A stretch of 64,000 nt of DNA from NCBI RefSeq assembly GCF_033100115.1, contig NZ_CP136910.1, forward strand, positions 620,001 through 684,000, written 5' to 3'. Position numbers and translations under genes: made by a program. This stretch comes from Anaerocolumna sp. AGMB13020 (GTDB lineage: Bacteria > Bacillota > Clostridia > Lachnospirales > Lachnospiraceae). The notes below the pieces were generated by a model that saw only the letters and a program-made list of their open reading frames with translations, searched no databases and had not been told where the DNA came from. Below are positions 9,632 through 17,918 of the stretch, piece after piece; the first letter of the stretch is position 1; the number at the start of each line of letters is the position of its first letter.

Positions 9632-9659
9632 AAAAAAGGCTGCAGATATCATCTGCAGC
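9632..9659 (-). terminator. Terminator after the glutathione peroxidase gene
   Basis: On the minus strand GCTGCAGAT (9659-9651) and ATCTGCAGC (9647-9639) pair around a 3-nt loop and are followed by CTTTTTTA. It ends the peroxidase transcript before the amt leader. Confidence 0.8.
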
Positions 9660-9755
9660 ACCTTTGCTTATTTATATTAATAAAGTATATAAAAAACATA
9701 TACCAATGTCAATATGTTTCTAAATTTTTTTATTTTTACTGTTACTGTCGTCTAA

Positions 9756-10301
9756 TTAAAGAAGTTCACGTACCTTTTCATCAACGATTCCCATATTATC
9801 TGTAGGCTCAAATCTTGCAACCACATTACCTTCCCGGTCAACCAGGAATTTCGTAAAGTTCCACTTAATGCTTGGCTTTTTAGCAAAGTCAGGGTCAGCT
9901 TTTCCCAACATCTCATTTAAGACAGAGGTTAACTCATGACCCTCATCAAAGCCATTAAACCCTTTCTGCTCAACCAGGTATTTATAAAGAGGATGAGCCT
10001 CGTCACCATTTACCTCAATTTTGGAAAACATAGGAAAAGTGATTCCAAATTTCGCATCGCAGAAGCTATGGATTTCTTCATTGGAACCAGGTGCCTGTGC
10101 TCCAAACTGATTACAAGGGAAATCAAGTATTTCAAACCCCTGGCTATTATATTTCTCATATAAATCCTGTAATTCATCATACTGAGGTGTAAAGCCACAT
10201 TTGGTTGCTGTATTTACAATAAGCAATACCTTTCCTTTGTATTCATCAAGCCCTACTTCTTCATCCTTATAGTTGTTTACTTTAAAATCGTATACTGCCA
10301 T
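9756..10301 (-). CDS. Glutathione peroxidase family (thioredoxin-dependent peroxidase)
   Basis: 181-residue cytosolic peroxidase of the GPx family with cysteine instead of selenocysteine: NTATKCGFTPQY holds the peroxidatic Cys, DFPCNQFG the second conserved Cys and Gln, and WNFTKFLVDREG the catalytic Trp/Asn. Such Cys-GPx enzymes generally use thioredoxin. The ATG at 10301 has AAGGAGG; the longer frame to 10349 runs into the promoter. It is transcribed away from the OhrR-type gene and probably controlled by it. A second copy lies at 34677-35156. Confidence 0.9.
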   Translation of the reverse strand: MAVYDFKVNNYKDEEVGLDEYKGKVLLIVNTATKCGFTPQYDELQDLYEKYNSQGFEILDFPCNQFGAQAPGSNEEIHSFCDAKFGITFPMFSKIEVNGDEAHPLYKYLVEQKGFNGFDEGHELTSVLNEMLGKADPDFAKKPSIKWNFTKFLVDREGNVVARFEPTDNMGIVDEKVRELL

Positions 10302-10358
10302 AAATTTATTCCTCCTTTTATCCGTGTAATAAAATTGATGCATTCTCATTTATCTCTA

Positions 10359-10451
10359 TTTAATTGTACAAAATATATATGTCTTTGTCAATACTTACTA
10401 TTGACATTTTATACGATTTTTATTACTATTAAATTGCACAAAATTAATTTA
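10359..10451. promoter_or_regulatory. Two divergent promoters, each overlapped by an OhrR-like box
   Basis: Toward the peroxidase: TTGACA (10391-10386), 17 bp, TACAAT (10368-10363). Toward the regulator: TTGACA (10401-10406), 17 bp, TACTAT (10424-10429). Related AT-rich boxes, TTTAATTGTACAAAATAT (10359-10376) and ATTAAATTGCACAAAATTAA (10428-10447), sit on the two -10 regions. They resemble the B. subtilis OhrR operator. A repressor bound to both would silence both genes until oxidised. Confidence 0.7.
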
Positions 10452-10512
10452 CTTGTAACTGACAGCAGTTATGCACCGCATCACTCAGCTGTAAAGAAAG
10501 AAAGGAAAAGCC

Positions 10513-11004
10513 ATGAACAATCAAAATAACATGGGTACCCAGGGCAAAGAACTTCTACCGGGAGAAGAAATGCTTCGGCTTGACAACCAGCTTTGTTTTG
10601 CCCTGTATGTCTGCTCCAAGGAAATAATAAAAAAATACAAACCCATTCTGGAACCGCTTGGACTGACTTATACCGGATATATAACCATGCTGGCCCTCTG
10701 GGAAGAAGACGGTCTGACTGTAAAAGATCTGGGAAATAAACTATACCTGGATTCAGGGACCCTTACCCCCTTGCTTAAAAAGCTGGAGGCACAGGATTAT
10801 ATCACCCGAATCAGAAGTTCAAATGATGAACGTAATGTTGTGATTACCTTAACAGAAAAAGGACAGAACTTAAAATCCCAGGCAATCCAGGTACCTCACG
10901 ACCTTATTTGCTCTGTTAAGTTTGATATGGAAACTATTACAGATACTCTTGGCAGTTTGCATGGAATCATGGAATTGCTGACACAGGAAGAAGAAGGATT
11001 GTAA
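10513..11004 (+). CDS. ohrR: MarR-family regulator of the OhrR peroxide-sensing type
   Basis: 163-residue winged-helix repressor. LDNQLCFALYVCSKEI near residue 25 carries the reactive cysteine context (LCFALY) of OhrR, and YTGYITMLALWEEDGLTVKDLG followed by LTPLLKKLEAQDYITR..NDERNVVITLTEKG is the MarR wing and recognition helix. Oxidation of the N-terminal Cys by organic peroxide releases DNA in this family. The ATG at 10513 follows AGAAAGGAAAAGCC. The divergent peroxidase and the shared operators support a redox-repressor role. Confidence 0.85.
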   Translation: MNNQNNMGTQGKELLPGEEMLRLDNQLCFALYVCSKEIIKKYKPILEPLGLTYTGYITMLALWEEDGLTVKDLGNKLYLDSGTLTPLLKKLEAQDYITRIRSSNDERNVVITLTEKGQNLKSQAIQVPHDLICSVKFDMETITDTLGSLHGIMELLTQEEEGL

Positions 11005-11041
11005 ATCTACTTTTACAATTAGATATGATTAAATTAAGAAG

Positions 11042-11100
11042 ACCCGGTCATTAAGTGCTAATGTTGTTTCTTATACAATAGTACTTAACGACCGGGTTTT
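11042..11100 (+). terminator. Terminator after the OhrR-type gene
   Basis: A 15-bp stem (11042-11056 with 11083-11097, one G-U) around a 26-nt loop is followed by TTTT. The rest of the 280-bp gap up to 11284 shows no gene; CATAAACT at 11243-11250 loosely resembles a sigma-E/K -10 element ahead of the hydrolase gene. Confidence 0.75.
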
Positions 11101-11284
11101 ATATTATTAATTATAAACAAATGAATGATGCAGCCGTTTAGTTTACAAAACCCTTCAGAACTTTCAAAAATTTGCAGCTTAGCCACTTCTTTATTAAAAG
11201 CGTGTAAAAAATACCATTTTATTCACATACCCGTAATACCTGCATAAACTGATTATAAAATCGAATTACAGGAGCCCCTGTCTT

Positions 11285-12145
11285 ATGACAATTTATGTCG
11301 TTAAATCGGGTGATACCATTTCTTCCATCGCTGCACAGTTCGATGTAACACCGACAAGGATTATAACCGATAATCAACTTACTAATGCCAACAATTTACT
11401 TGTCGGCCAAAGCCTGGTTATCCAGTTTACCGAAGTGACTCATACAGTTGTGGAAGGTGATACTCTTTTTGGTATAGCGCAGCAATATGAAGTAACGCCT
11501 ACCAGAATTCTGCAGAACAATCCTTGGATTGCCGATACAGAGTCGCTCATTCCAGGGACGACTATTGTTATCGCATTCCGCCGTGACGAAAACTTTGGGG
11601 ATATTGTAATAAACGGCTACGCTTATCCTTTTATCGATCGTACTGTATTACGCAAGACTCTTCCCTTTCTCACCTATCTTTCTCTGTTCAACTACGGCTT
11701 CACGCCAGAAGGAGAATTAATCCCTATTGATGACAGTGAACTCATTCAAATAGCCAGAGATTATAATGTCGCACCCCTTATGGTATTAGCCCCTATGGAC
11801 GAGACCGGTAATTTCAACACTGAAATTGCGCATAATATGTTCATTAACCCAGAAGGTCAAGCGAATCTAATTGATAATATACTTACCACCATTCAAGCCA
11901 AAAACTACAGTGGGATAGATATCGATTTTGAGTTTATACAGCCTGAAGACAAAGAAGGATTTATTAATTTCATTGCCGCTGTTCATGCAGCATTAGAACC
12001 CTTGGGGTATATTGTAACAGTTGCGTTAGCACCTAAGACTTCCGGAGATCAGCCTGGTTTGTTATATCAGGCTCATGATTATCCCCGTATTGGTGCTATT
12101 GCGGATAAGGTATTATTAATGACCTATGAATGGGGTTATACATAA
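11285..12145 (+). CDS. Split spore peptidoglycan hydrolase (YaaH/SleL type): LysM-LysM-GH18, N-terminal part
   Basis: 286 codons before a TAA created at the insertion point. Two LysM domains (residues about 3-46 and 51-95; VVKSGDTISSIAAQF and VVEGDTLFGIAQQY) precede a GH18 barrel. The catalytic DxDxE is intact: Asp212, Asp214, Glu216 in GIDIDFEF. The frame stops after MTYEWGYT, mid-barrel, exactly where the 14.1-kb element begins. The remainder is at 26287-26715. Joined across the repeat, the protein is 428 residues, the length of B. subtilis YaaH and B. cereus SleL. These are N-acetylglucosaminidases acting on cortex fragments in spores. The start at 11285 follows CAGGAG. Confidence 0.9.
   Translation: MTIYVVKSGDTISSIAAQFDVTPTRIITDNQLTNANNLLVGQSLVIQFTEVTHTVVEGDTLFGIAQQYEVTPTRILQNNPWIADTESLIPGTTIVIAFRRDENFGDIVINGYAYPFIDRTVLRKTLPFLTYLSLFNYGFTPEGELIPIDDSELIQIARDYNVAPLMVLAPMDETGNFNTEIAHNMFINPEGQANLIDNILTTIQAKNYSGIDIDFEFIQPEDKEGFINFIAAVHAALEPLGYIVTVALAPKTSGDQPGLLYQAHDYPRIGAIADKVLLMTYEWGYT
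12130..12141 (+). other. Left attachment site (attL) in the hydrolase gene
   Basis: ATGGGGTTATAC (12130-12141) matches ATGGGACTATAC at 26274-26285 in 10 of 12 positions, with identical blocks ATGGG and TATAC. Left of it the sequence is hydrolase gene; right of it the reading frame ends at once. Crossover in either block gives the same 14,144-bp circle and restores the same frame. Confidence 0.8.
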
Positions 12146-12477
12146 ATCCGTCTTTGATATATGTAATACGAGTTCGGCTTATGTGGTGATTTAAATATAA
12201 ATTCAAAGTCTTTTTTCCCTTGAATATATTCATCTATTTGTCCTCTCAGAAAATTATTGATTGGAATTAATTTCTCCTTATGAGTTTTTTTCTCTCGGAT
12301 ACTGATAAATTCTTTCATGCGAACATCTCTTACTCTTAAATTAAGTATATCTGATATTCGTAGCCCTGTGTATACACCCATCGCAAACATAAGGACATCT
12401 CTTGCATTTCTGGATTTTAGATAGTCGTGAATATCTTTTACTACGGCTTTCTCTCTTATTGGTTCAACAGTGTTCAA
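12136..12477 (-). pseudogene. Tyrosine recombinase fragment, truncated at the element's left end
   Basis: 113 residues starting with TTG behind AGGAGG. The segment MFAMGVYTGLRISDILNLRV holds the first catalytic Arg of a phage-type integrase. The ORF stops at the attachment site, so the downstream HxLR and the nucleophilic Tyr are missing; related domains continue for some 60-70 residues. In the excised circle the frame also meets a stop at once, so circularisation does not restore it. A relic, probably inactive. Confidence 0.75.
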
Positions 12478-12541
12478 TGTTCGCCTCCTTTCTCTATTTT
12501 ATGAAAAAGAAAACCCCTAACCGAAGTCAGGGGCCAATTCA

Positions 12542-13828
12542 TTATTCCGTAATTCTTACTCTTATAAAGATTTTTCCAATCTCTTTACCATCTTCATCAG
12601 TAGCTGTGATGAATGTTAAACCTTCACCCACTGCAGTAACCTTGCCTTTGCTTGTTACGGTTGCAATTGTAGGATCATTAACTGTCCATGTTACCTTTGC
12701 TGTATCTTTCGCATCATCTACTGTCAGCCTGCATTTTTCACCGATAAGTAAATCAACAGCTAACTGATAATCCAAGTCTACAACCAATACATTTATTGTA
12801 TCTGTGTATTCTCCATCTTCACTTGTGCAAGTAATAACAGTATCACCTGGCTTTAATGCTTTAACCTTACCATTAGCATCGACTGTAGCTACGGTTGCAT
12901 CAGATGATGTCCAAATTAATTCTGTGTTATCTTCTAGATCTTCACTGACACTAAGCTGCTTTACTTCATTCTTTTCAAGAACTAATTTTAATACATTATT
13001 TGCTTTTAATGGAGAAGCTGATACTTCATTTGAATCAATGCTTTGAGTATCAGATAATTTTGCAGTTATTACGTAGTAATAAGTTGTTCCAGCAATTGCA
13101 CTTTTATCAACATAACTATTTGTAGTCAAGTCAGTAGCTACTGCTGTATATGGTCCACCTTGTGTAGTTGATCTTTTGATATTATAGCTTATTGCATTTT
13201 CGACTGATGTCCAAGATAAATCAACTCCTATAGCACTTCCTGTAGCAGATGCAACAATACTCTGTGTGTTATCTGGTAATATTTCTGCTGAGAAGTATCT
13301 ATTTCCTATGGTATCATTACCATTTTTGGTCCAAATCCACTTAGCCGGTTTTAAGCTATATACTCTTACATCATCGTATGAACTATTAGTAATAGTTGGA
13401 GTTGTATACCCTTTACCGAATCCAGTTTTACTTACCTTAAACGTATCTATGTTACTTAACAATGTCGTACTATTATTCGCAAACTTTAATCCATATCCAT
13501 TTAAAGTAAACTTTCCAGCAAATCCGGCTATGCCGTCTGTATCTGTAGCCTCAATATGCAGATAATATTTTTTATTGCTTGATAATTTTATATTTCCGCT
13601 TAGAACATTATGCCATAGACTTCCACTTGTTATAAGCGTACCTGCTTCATTATCTGATTCACTAATGTAAAGATTAAATTTGTCATCAACTGCCATTGTA
13701 TAATCTAATGTCACTTCATTACTTTCACTTGCTGACTCTGCAGCCTGAACGCTCTTAGGCATTATAAAAGTGAAACTTAGCAACAAGGTAAACATTAAAA
13801 CTTTCAATAGTTTCTTTTGTAAATTCAT
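12542..13828 (-). CDS. Secreted protein with fibronectin III and two Big_2-like Ig domains
   Basis: About 428 residues. A Sec signal peptide is followed by AAESASE. The middle part has a fibronectin-III domain (VDLSWTSVENAISYNIKRST, TYYYVITAKL), and the C-terminus has two bacterial Ig-like repeats (LIWTSSDATVATVDANGKVK.. and VTWTVNDPTIATVTSKGKVT..). These domains usually mediate surface adhesion or carbohydrate contact. The ATG at 13828 has GAGGAG upstream; the frame could extend 13 codons further without a ribosome site. Cargo gene of the element, function unknown. Confidence 0.75.
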   Translation of the reverse strand: MNLQKKLLKVLMFTLLLSFTFIMPKSVQAAESASESNEVTLDYTMAVDDKFNLYISESDNEAGTLITSGSLWHNVLSGNIKLSSNKKYYLHIEATDTDGIAGFAGKFTLNGYGLKFANNSTTLLSNIDTFKVSKTGFGKGYTTPTITNSSYDDVRVYSLKPAKWIWTKNGNDTIGNRYFSAEILPDNTQSIVASATGSAIGVDLSWTSVENAISYNIKRSTTQGGPYTAVATDLTTNSYVDKSAIAGTTYYYVITAKLSDTQSIDSNEVSASPLKANNVLKLVLEKNEVKQLSVSEDLEDNTELIWTSSDATVATVDANGKVKALKPGDTVITCTSEDGEYTDTINVLVVDLDYQLAVDLLIGEKCRLTVDDAKDTAKVTWTVNDPTIATVTSKGKVTAVGEGLTFITATDEDGKEIGKIFIRVRITE

Positions 13829-13997
13829 ATTATATCTCCTCTTTGGTTTATTTCCCAAATTGTACATCTTTTTCCATGTAAAATACAGTCTATTATTACT
13901 ATAATTTGAGAGTTATACTGTAATTTTGTAGATTTTTAGGTGCCCTGCAAGAAAGCTCACCTCTTATCCGTTGGTTTTGGGTATGGATAAAGCACAA

Positions 13998-14026
13998 AAA
14001 CACCTAGCTTTATGGGCTAGATGCTT
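13998..14026 (-). terminator. Terminator after the small membrane-protein gene
   Basis: On the minus strand GCATCTAGC and GCTAGGTGTTTTTG form an 8-bp stem followed by a U-tract. It lies in the 213-bp gap between 13829 and 14041, which otherwise shows no gene. Confidence 0.65.
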
Positions 14027-14041
14027 CTATCTATTCAATCA

Positions 14042-14233
14042 TTAATGTTTGATTCTTAGCTTTTCTATCATATAGCTAATCAATGTAAAAATACAATTAA
14101 TAATCAAAAACAAAAAGGTTATATATGCCGTATCAGCGACATTCCTATCTTCCACAAAATAAAATATCAATAAAAAAAACAAAGATAATTTAAGTAATAA
14201 TACCATGATTTGTTTTAGTATTACTTTAATCAT
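14042..14233 (-). CDS. Small membrane protein, unknown function
   Basis: 63 residues with two predicted membrane helices (VLLLKLSLFFLLIFYFV and YITFLFLIINCIFTLISYM) and a basic C-terminus (EKLRIKH). The ATG at 14233 follows TGGAGG by 7 nt. No family recognised. It lies inside the intervening element with no clear operon partner. Confidence 0.55.
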   Translation of the reverse strand: MIKVILKQIMVLLLKLSLFFLLIFYFVEDRNVADTAYITFLFLIINCIFTLISYMIEKLRIKH

Positions 14234-14633
14234 TTTGAAGCCTCCATCCAAATACCTGTATTGTCATACTCTCATTAACCCTTAACTTTGTCAAGGTTTA
14301 GAAAAAGTACCCCGAAGTGTGCTTACTTGTTAAAATGTTAGTTTGTAAAGATTTTTTTAATATTCGCTGGTAAGTGCTACAAGTAATGGGAAAAGCAACC
14401 CGTTGTTAATTGTTTATAAAGAAATCAAGCAGAAATATATTAAATCCATCTTTATACTCCTAACTATATATAAAATTAATATACTCCTTGTATTCATTGA
14501 TCATTCGCCAGATGTACTTATATTCATCTTAAAATCTTTCTACGCTGATCCTGAATAACTCTCCTACCAAGTTTGTAAAGATTAATAATTCTTCGGCTTC
14601 ATTCGCTATTTTAAGGAATCGATTCTGCATAAT

Positions 14634-14659
14634 AAAAGCACCCTAACGAGTGCTTTTAT
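14634..14659. terminator. Terminator after the small secreted-protein gene
   Basis: AAAAGCAC (14637-14644) pairs with GTGCTTTT (14652-14659), with A/T tails on both sides; it serves the minus-strand gene that ends at 14685. The remaining 14234-14633 shows no gene, only AT-rich sequence. Confidence 0.65.
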
Positions 14660-14684
14660 TAATTGGGATAGAGTTATTTATTAA

Positions 14685-15092
14685 TTAATATATTAAATTG
14701 CATCCTGAAGGATTTTTAAGATTCACTTGGTTAGCTTTATATGTGCCCGCAGGAAGCTTTGCATAGACTGTATATTGAACATAATCATTTCCAAAATATA
14801 AGTTTTGTCCATTAGTTGCTGTAAATTCCATAGTCGTTATTGAACCATTACTTTTCTTCATATCAAGTTTTATATACACCGTATTTACATACTGTAATGC
14901 TGCATTAAGTGCTAATATTTCCAAAGTTGCATATCCACCAGAAGAGCTTATATTATTAACACCACCAAGTCTTGTATAACTAGTAGTATTACAGTTAGCG
15001 CCAACGTATGTAGCAGCTAATGCTGAATTAGTTGACATAGATACTGTAAATACAATAACTAATAACATAGCAAATAATTTCTTTAATTTCAT
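14685..15092 (-). CDS. Small secreted protein, unknown function
   Basis: 135 residues. A clear signal peptide (KLKKLFAMLLVIVFTVSMS, cleavage near ALAA-TYV) precedes a mature domain of about 105 residues rich in Thr, Asn, Tyr and Gly. The domain has two Cys (GANCNTTS and PSGCNLIY) that could form a disulfide. It looks like a beta-sandwich export domain but matches no family I know. The ATG at 15092 lies 6 nt after GGGAGG. Confidence 0.65.
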   Translation of the reverse strand: MKLKKLFAMLLVIVFTVSMSTNSALAATYVGANCNTTSYTRLGGVNNISSSGGYATLEILALNAALQYVNTVYIKLDMKKSNGSITTMEFTATNGQNLYFGNDYVQYTVYAKLPAGTYKANQVNLKNPSGCNLIY

Positions 15093-15166
15093 AATCATCC
15101 TCCCATATACTCATCCCAATTATTTACATTATATCACCCATATTTTGTAATTTCAATGCATTCCAT

Positions 15167-15196
15167 AAAAAAACACGCTCTAATTTTCAGACGTGT
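15167..15196 (-). terminator. Terminator downstream of the tRNA-like RNA
   Basis: On the minus strand ACACGTCTGAAAATTAGAGCG, pairing CACG/CGTG and TCT/AGA with one bulged G, is followed by seven Ts. It lies 45 nt after the 3' end of the RNA at 15241-15348 and would end that transcript. Confidence 0.65.
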
Positions 15197-15240
15197 CTTA
15201 CAGGAAAAGTATTGTGAAAAAGCCTCCATCAAGAAGAAAC

Positions 15241-15348
15241 GGAATATCCGGGAGTCGAACCCGGCAACTATGTCATTGCTCCCATATTTGAAACTGTCGT
15301 GCACACAGTCAATGACATAAACTGACACCGCAACAGGCTTAATATTCC
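15241..15348 (-). ncRNA. tRNA-like RNA with an extended anticodon arm
   Basis: Four arms of a tRNA are recognisable. The acceptor is GGAATAT (15348-15342) with ATATTCC (15247-15241), 7 perfect pairs. A short D-like arm CTG/CAG has GG in its loop. The T arm is CCGGG-TTCGACT-CCCGG, 5 pairs and the conserved T-loop. The anticodon arm is replaced by a 10-bp helix (TATGTCATTG with CAATGACATA) capped by a 5-bp, 7-nt-loop hairpin ACTGT-GTGCACG-ACAGT, with a 14-nt bulge on the 3' side. No CCA is encoded. The layout recalls tmRNA, but no tag frame or tmRNA consensus was found. It is probably a functional structured RNA of the element; aminoacylation is unknown. Confidence 0.6.
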
Positions 15349-15538
15349 TCTTGGTTTTTGATTCATCTTTTAACAGTGATGCAAAGAAACCAGGAAACAA
15401 AAATATCTGTCAATTCAGCTACCGTCCTTTGACAACCGGCAGCTACAGGAGGAAGCTCATTTGTACAGAGTTCCAATACGTCATTGGCACTTTAAGGTGC
15501 TCTTTGACTTATACTTAGTATAACGCTTTGAAATGGTA

Positions 15539-15955
15539 TTAGGGGGGTAGTTTTAAATAATTTGCTATTTTCTTTCCAACGGTACTCCGATCCATATTTA
15601 ATTTATCACCTATCTCGTGGAGATTGCTTCCCTCTATGTATCTATAGCTAAATAACATCTGTATTTCTTCATCACTTATTCCAGCAATAAACTCTTCTAC
15701 TGCCTCAGTCTGCCTGGTTAGATTATCTATATCTTTCATAAGCTCTTCGATTCACTTATCTCTCTTCTCTGCTTGTACTGGATTATAAATCCATACCCCC
15801 ATAAGACCATCAAGATAAGGAAAGTGCTTAGACGTCTTTTTAACGGTACCCATTTGTAACTCTGGCTCCTTTTCATAGCTTTCTGCAAGCTTAGAAACTT
15901 TATACTCCAATGAATATTTAAGTTTTCTATACTTCTCTAATTCTTTTTTAGTCAA
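15539..15955 (-). pseudogene. ArpU/sigma-like phage regulator interrupted by one in-frame TGA
   Basis: Two ORFs in the same frame (15955-15752 and 15739-15539) are separated only by a TGA at 15754-15752. Reading through it gives a continuous 138-residue protein. The N-terminal part is MTKKELEKYRKLKYSLEYKV..KHFPYLDG; the C-terminal part is a sigma-region-4-like helix-turn-helix (EIQMLFSYRYIEGSNLHEIG..DRSTVGKKI). This is the architecture of phage late-transcription activators. A recent nonsense mutation is simplest; readthrough or a sequence error is possible. Confidence 0.7.
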
Positions 15956-16104
15956 TAATATCCCTCCTCTCTGTTCACAATCTTTTCAATATCCCATCAA
16001 ACAAAGGACACATTCTGCAGTTATACTTAAGTTGTGAATAAGTTAAACCCCTCGGTACTTTTTCATTATTGGCCAGTAGGATAACCTGCTGGCCATTCCT
16101 CTGT

Positions 16105-16296
16105 TTAATTCGATATCCGGTTTATTCTCTCCCTGATAACATCATACCAGGCTGTCCGCTCCACTTTATCCAGGCAATCACTGCAGATATCTGTTATTTC
16201 AGCAAGTTCCAGTATCTGTTCTGTCTCTACCAGTGTTTTTCTATTGCTGCCTGGTGCTATTTCCTTTTCACATATATCACAAAATAATTTCTTCAT
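16105..16296 (-). CDS. Small zinc-ribbon-like protein
   Basis: 63 residues with two CxxC pairs, CDIC near the N-terminus and CSDC around residue 38, giving a likely four-cysteine zinc site. Such small proteins are frequent in clostridial prophages; the function is unknown. The ATG at 16296 follows AGAAAGGTG. It lies 149 bp upstream of the ArpU-like pseudogene on the same strand. Confidence 0.6.
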   Translation of the reverse strand: MKKLFCDICEKEIAPGSNRKTLVETEQILELAEITDICSDCLDKVERTAWYDVIRERINRISN

Positions 16297-16392
16297 ACGA
16301 CACCTTCTTTCTTAATTTTGGGTACAAAAAAACTACCAACTGATGTTGATAGCCGGTAGTACTATTATGCATACATGTTATATAAATGAAAA

Positions 16393-16995
16393 TTAAGTCA
16401 ACTTTATTCTCTTGTTTAAAATCAGCAACTCAAAACATAACAACATAGTTCCTAACCCGTACCCCATTGGTGCAATATACCATATATTTTGATTAATTAG
16501 TATCGCTCCAAAAAAACCAACTAAACATAAGAATCCATTTACACACAGTGTTATTTTAATTTGTTTATGTATTTTTTCTTTTTCTATACCTAAAAACGAG
16601 AAAAGAAAAGCTAAACCCATAAACAAACCCCATGCTAAATAATCAATTGCCATTTCAACTGATGGCCATTTTCCTATTTGTAAATAATAAGGAACATCAA
16701 TCCCCATTTTTAGCAATTGTTCTGTTACTGTTAAGTTAACCATATGTGTACCATTAGTAAGGATCATACAGGCAGCCGAAAATACAGTGGCAATAATTTT
16801 ATAATTTACCATTTTCTCAGTTTTGGTAAATGGAATTACTAACACTAACATTATCATTAATAAACCAGACACCATTGTAATCAGTTCCATTGCAGTCAAC
16901 AATATTGGTGAGCTTGTTATTATTAATCCAAAGGTTACAATAAAATATATTGAACATATTATTATTCCTAGAATAGCTACATTTTTTCTATTCAT
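16393..16995 (-). CDS. Polytopic membrane protein, unknown function
   Basis: 200 residues with about six hydrophobic helices (VAILGIIICSIYFIVTFGLI, MVSGLLMIMLVLVIPF and others) and short polar loops; no catalytic motif seen. The ATG at 16995 follows GGAGGAG. An element gene with no obvious partner. Confidence 0.65.
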   Translation of the reverse strand: MNRKNVAILGIIICSIYFIVTFGLIITSSPILLTAMELITMVSGLLMIMLVLVIPFTKTEKMVNYKIIATVFSAACMILTNGTHMVNLTVTEQLLKMGIDVPYYLQIGKWPSVEMAIDYLAWGLFMGLAFLFSFLGIEKEKIHKQIKITLCVNGFLCLVGFFGAILINQNIWYIAPMGYGLGTMLLCFELLILNKRIKLT

Positions 16996-17087
16996 TTACT
17001 CCTCCGTATTTAAAGTTTAGCCTATTTAGTATAGTACAAATCTTACCAACTATCAATATCAACTTATCAATGTACGGATAAAAAAAT

Positions 17088-17192
17088 TTACAATTTATGT
17101 CCGCTTTCTTCTCTTTCTTGGTTAATCTTACTCTGTAAATCAACAATGATAGCAGTTACAAATAATAAGTCAGTATTATCCAATAGACACAT
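17088..17192 (-). CDS. Possible 34-residue protein or gene remnant
   Basis: Frame MCLLDNTDLLFVTAIIVDLQ... ends in a charged helix (SKINQEREESGHKL). It reads like a single-helix membrane peptide but has no clear ribosome site, so it may be the tail of a lost gene. The rest of 16996-17343 holds only promoter-like AT-rich sequence. Confidence 0.3.
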   Translation of the reverse strand: MCLLDNTDLLFVTAIIVDLQSKINQEREESGHKL

Positions 17193-17343
17193 GCGTCCAT
17201 TTACATATATTCACATTTTCTCTATAATGTAAATTATAGTAAATAAAAATGTTATTAATTGTTTTCTCAATGCTTTTTTTTAATCAGAGAAAATATTAAT
17301 AAAGAAACTCGTTGAAAACATATTATGAAAGGTGGTTATTCTT

Positions 17344-17805
17344 ATGAAGAAAAGTTTAAAACGTATTTTAGTACTAACATTCCTTGTTGTATTATTGGTC
17401 ACTGCACCAACTACTACCGCGTTGGCCGCATCTACACCTGCGCTGTTATATGTGGATTATTCTAATGGTAGCACTTTTGTTTACAGTTATCAGCCTGCTG
17501 CGTACACATTATCATATGGAGTTTCTACTCAATTACTAAATATTTTTAATAGTAATGGAGATTGGATTGTTCCCGCATACAAAACTTTCCATATACAATA
17601 TTCTCTTTACGATTCAAGTACTGTAAGACTAACAATATTAAAAATGTCAGGCTCTACTTTTGAAGTTGTTTATAACAGCGCTTCTACAAATTATGGATTA
17701 GGATATTCATTTACGAATAACTCTTCAAGTGATGCTACATATAGAGTCTTAGTTTCAGGTGAATCAAACGCACTCTTAACTTCTTATATTGCATCAATTA
17801 AGTAA
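17344..17805 (+). CDS. Small secreted protein, unknown function
   Basis: 153 residues. A typical signal peptide (KKSLKRILVLTFLVVLLV, cleavage near ALAA-STP) precedes an all-beta-looking mature domain rich in Ser, Tyr and Thr, without cysteines. No family recognised. The ATG at 17344 is preceded by AAAGGTGG. It is followed by its own terminator, so it is monocistronic cargo. Confidence 0.65.
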   Translation: MKKSLKRILVLTFLVVLLVTAPTTTALAASTPALLYVDYSNGSTFVYSYQPAAYTLSYGVSTQLLNIFNSNGDWIVPAYKTFHIQYSLYDSSTVRLTILKMSGSTFEVVYNSASTNYGLGYSFTNNSSSDATYRVLVSGESNALLTSYIASIK

Positions 17806-17829
17806 TTACTTTAAAACTATAAATGTGTT

Positions 17830-17857
17830 GGCTGTTCTTAGCAGAGCAGCCTTTTTT
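17830..17857 (+). terminator. Terminator after the secreted-protein gene
   Basis: GGCTGTTCT (17830-17838) pairs with AGAGCAGCC (17843-17851), one G-U pair, loop TAGC, followed by TTTTTT. Confidence 0.85.
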
Positions 17858-17918
17858 AACTTATCTTAGTAAGTCCCATGCGACCATTCTACAATAATAT
17901 TTTTCTTTTATAGAAAAA

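Noticed and set aside
15241..15348. Ordinary tRNA-Cys(GCA)
   Set aside because: The anticodon-like hairpin sits on an extra 10-bp helix with a 14-nt bulge, so spacing does not fit a normal tRNA.
15241..15348. tmRNA
   Set aside because: Only 108 nt, no tag reading frame, and the tmRNA acceptor consensus is absent.
15134..15400. 88-codon frame on the minus strand
   Set aside because: It runs through the perfectly paired arms of the tRNA-like RNA and the downstream terminator and has no ribosome site.
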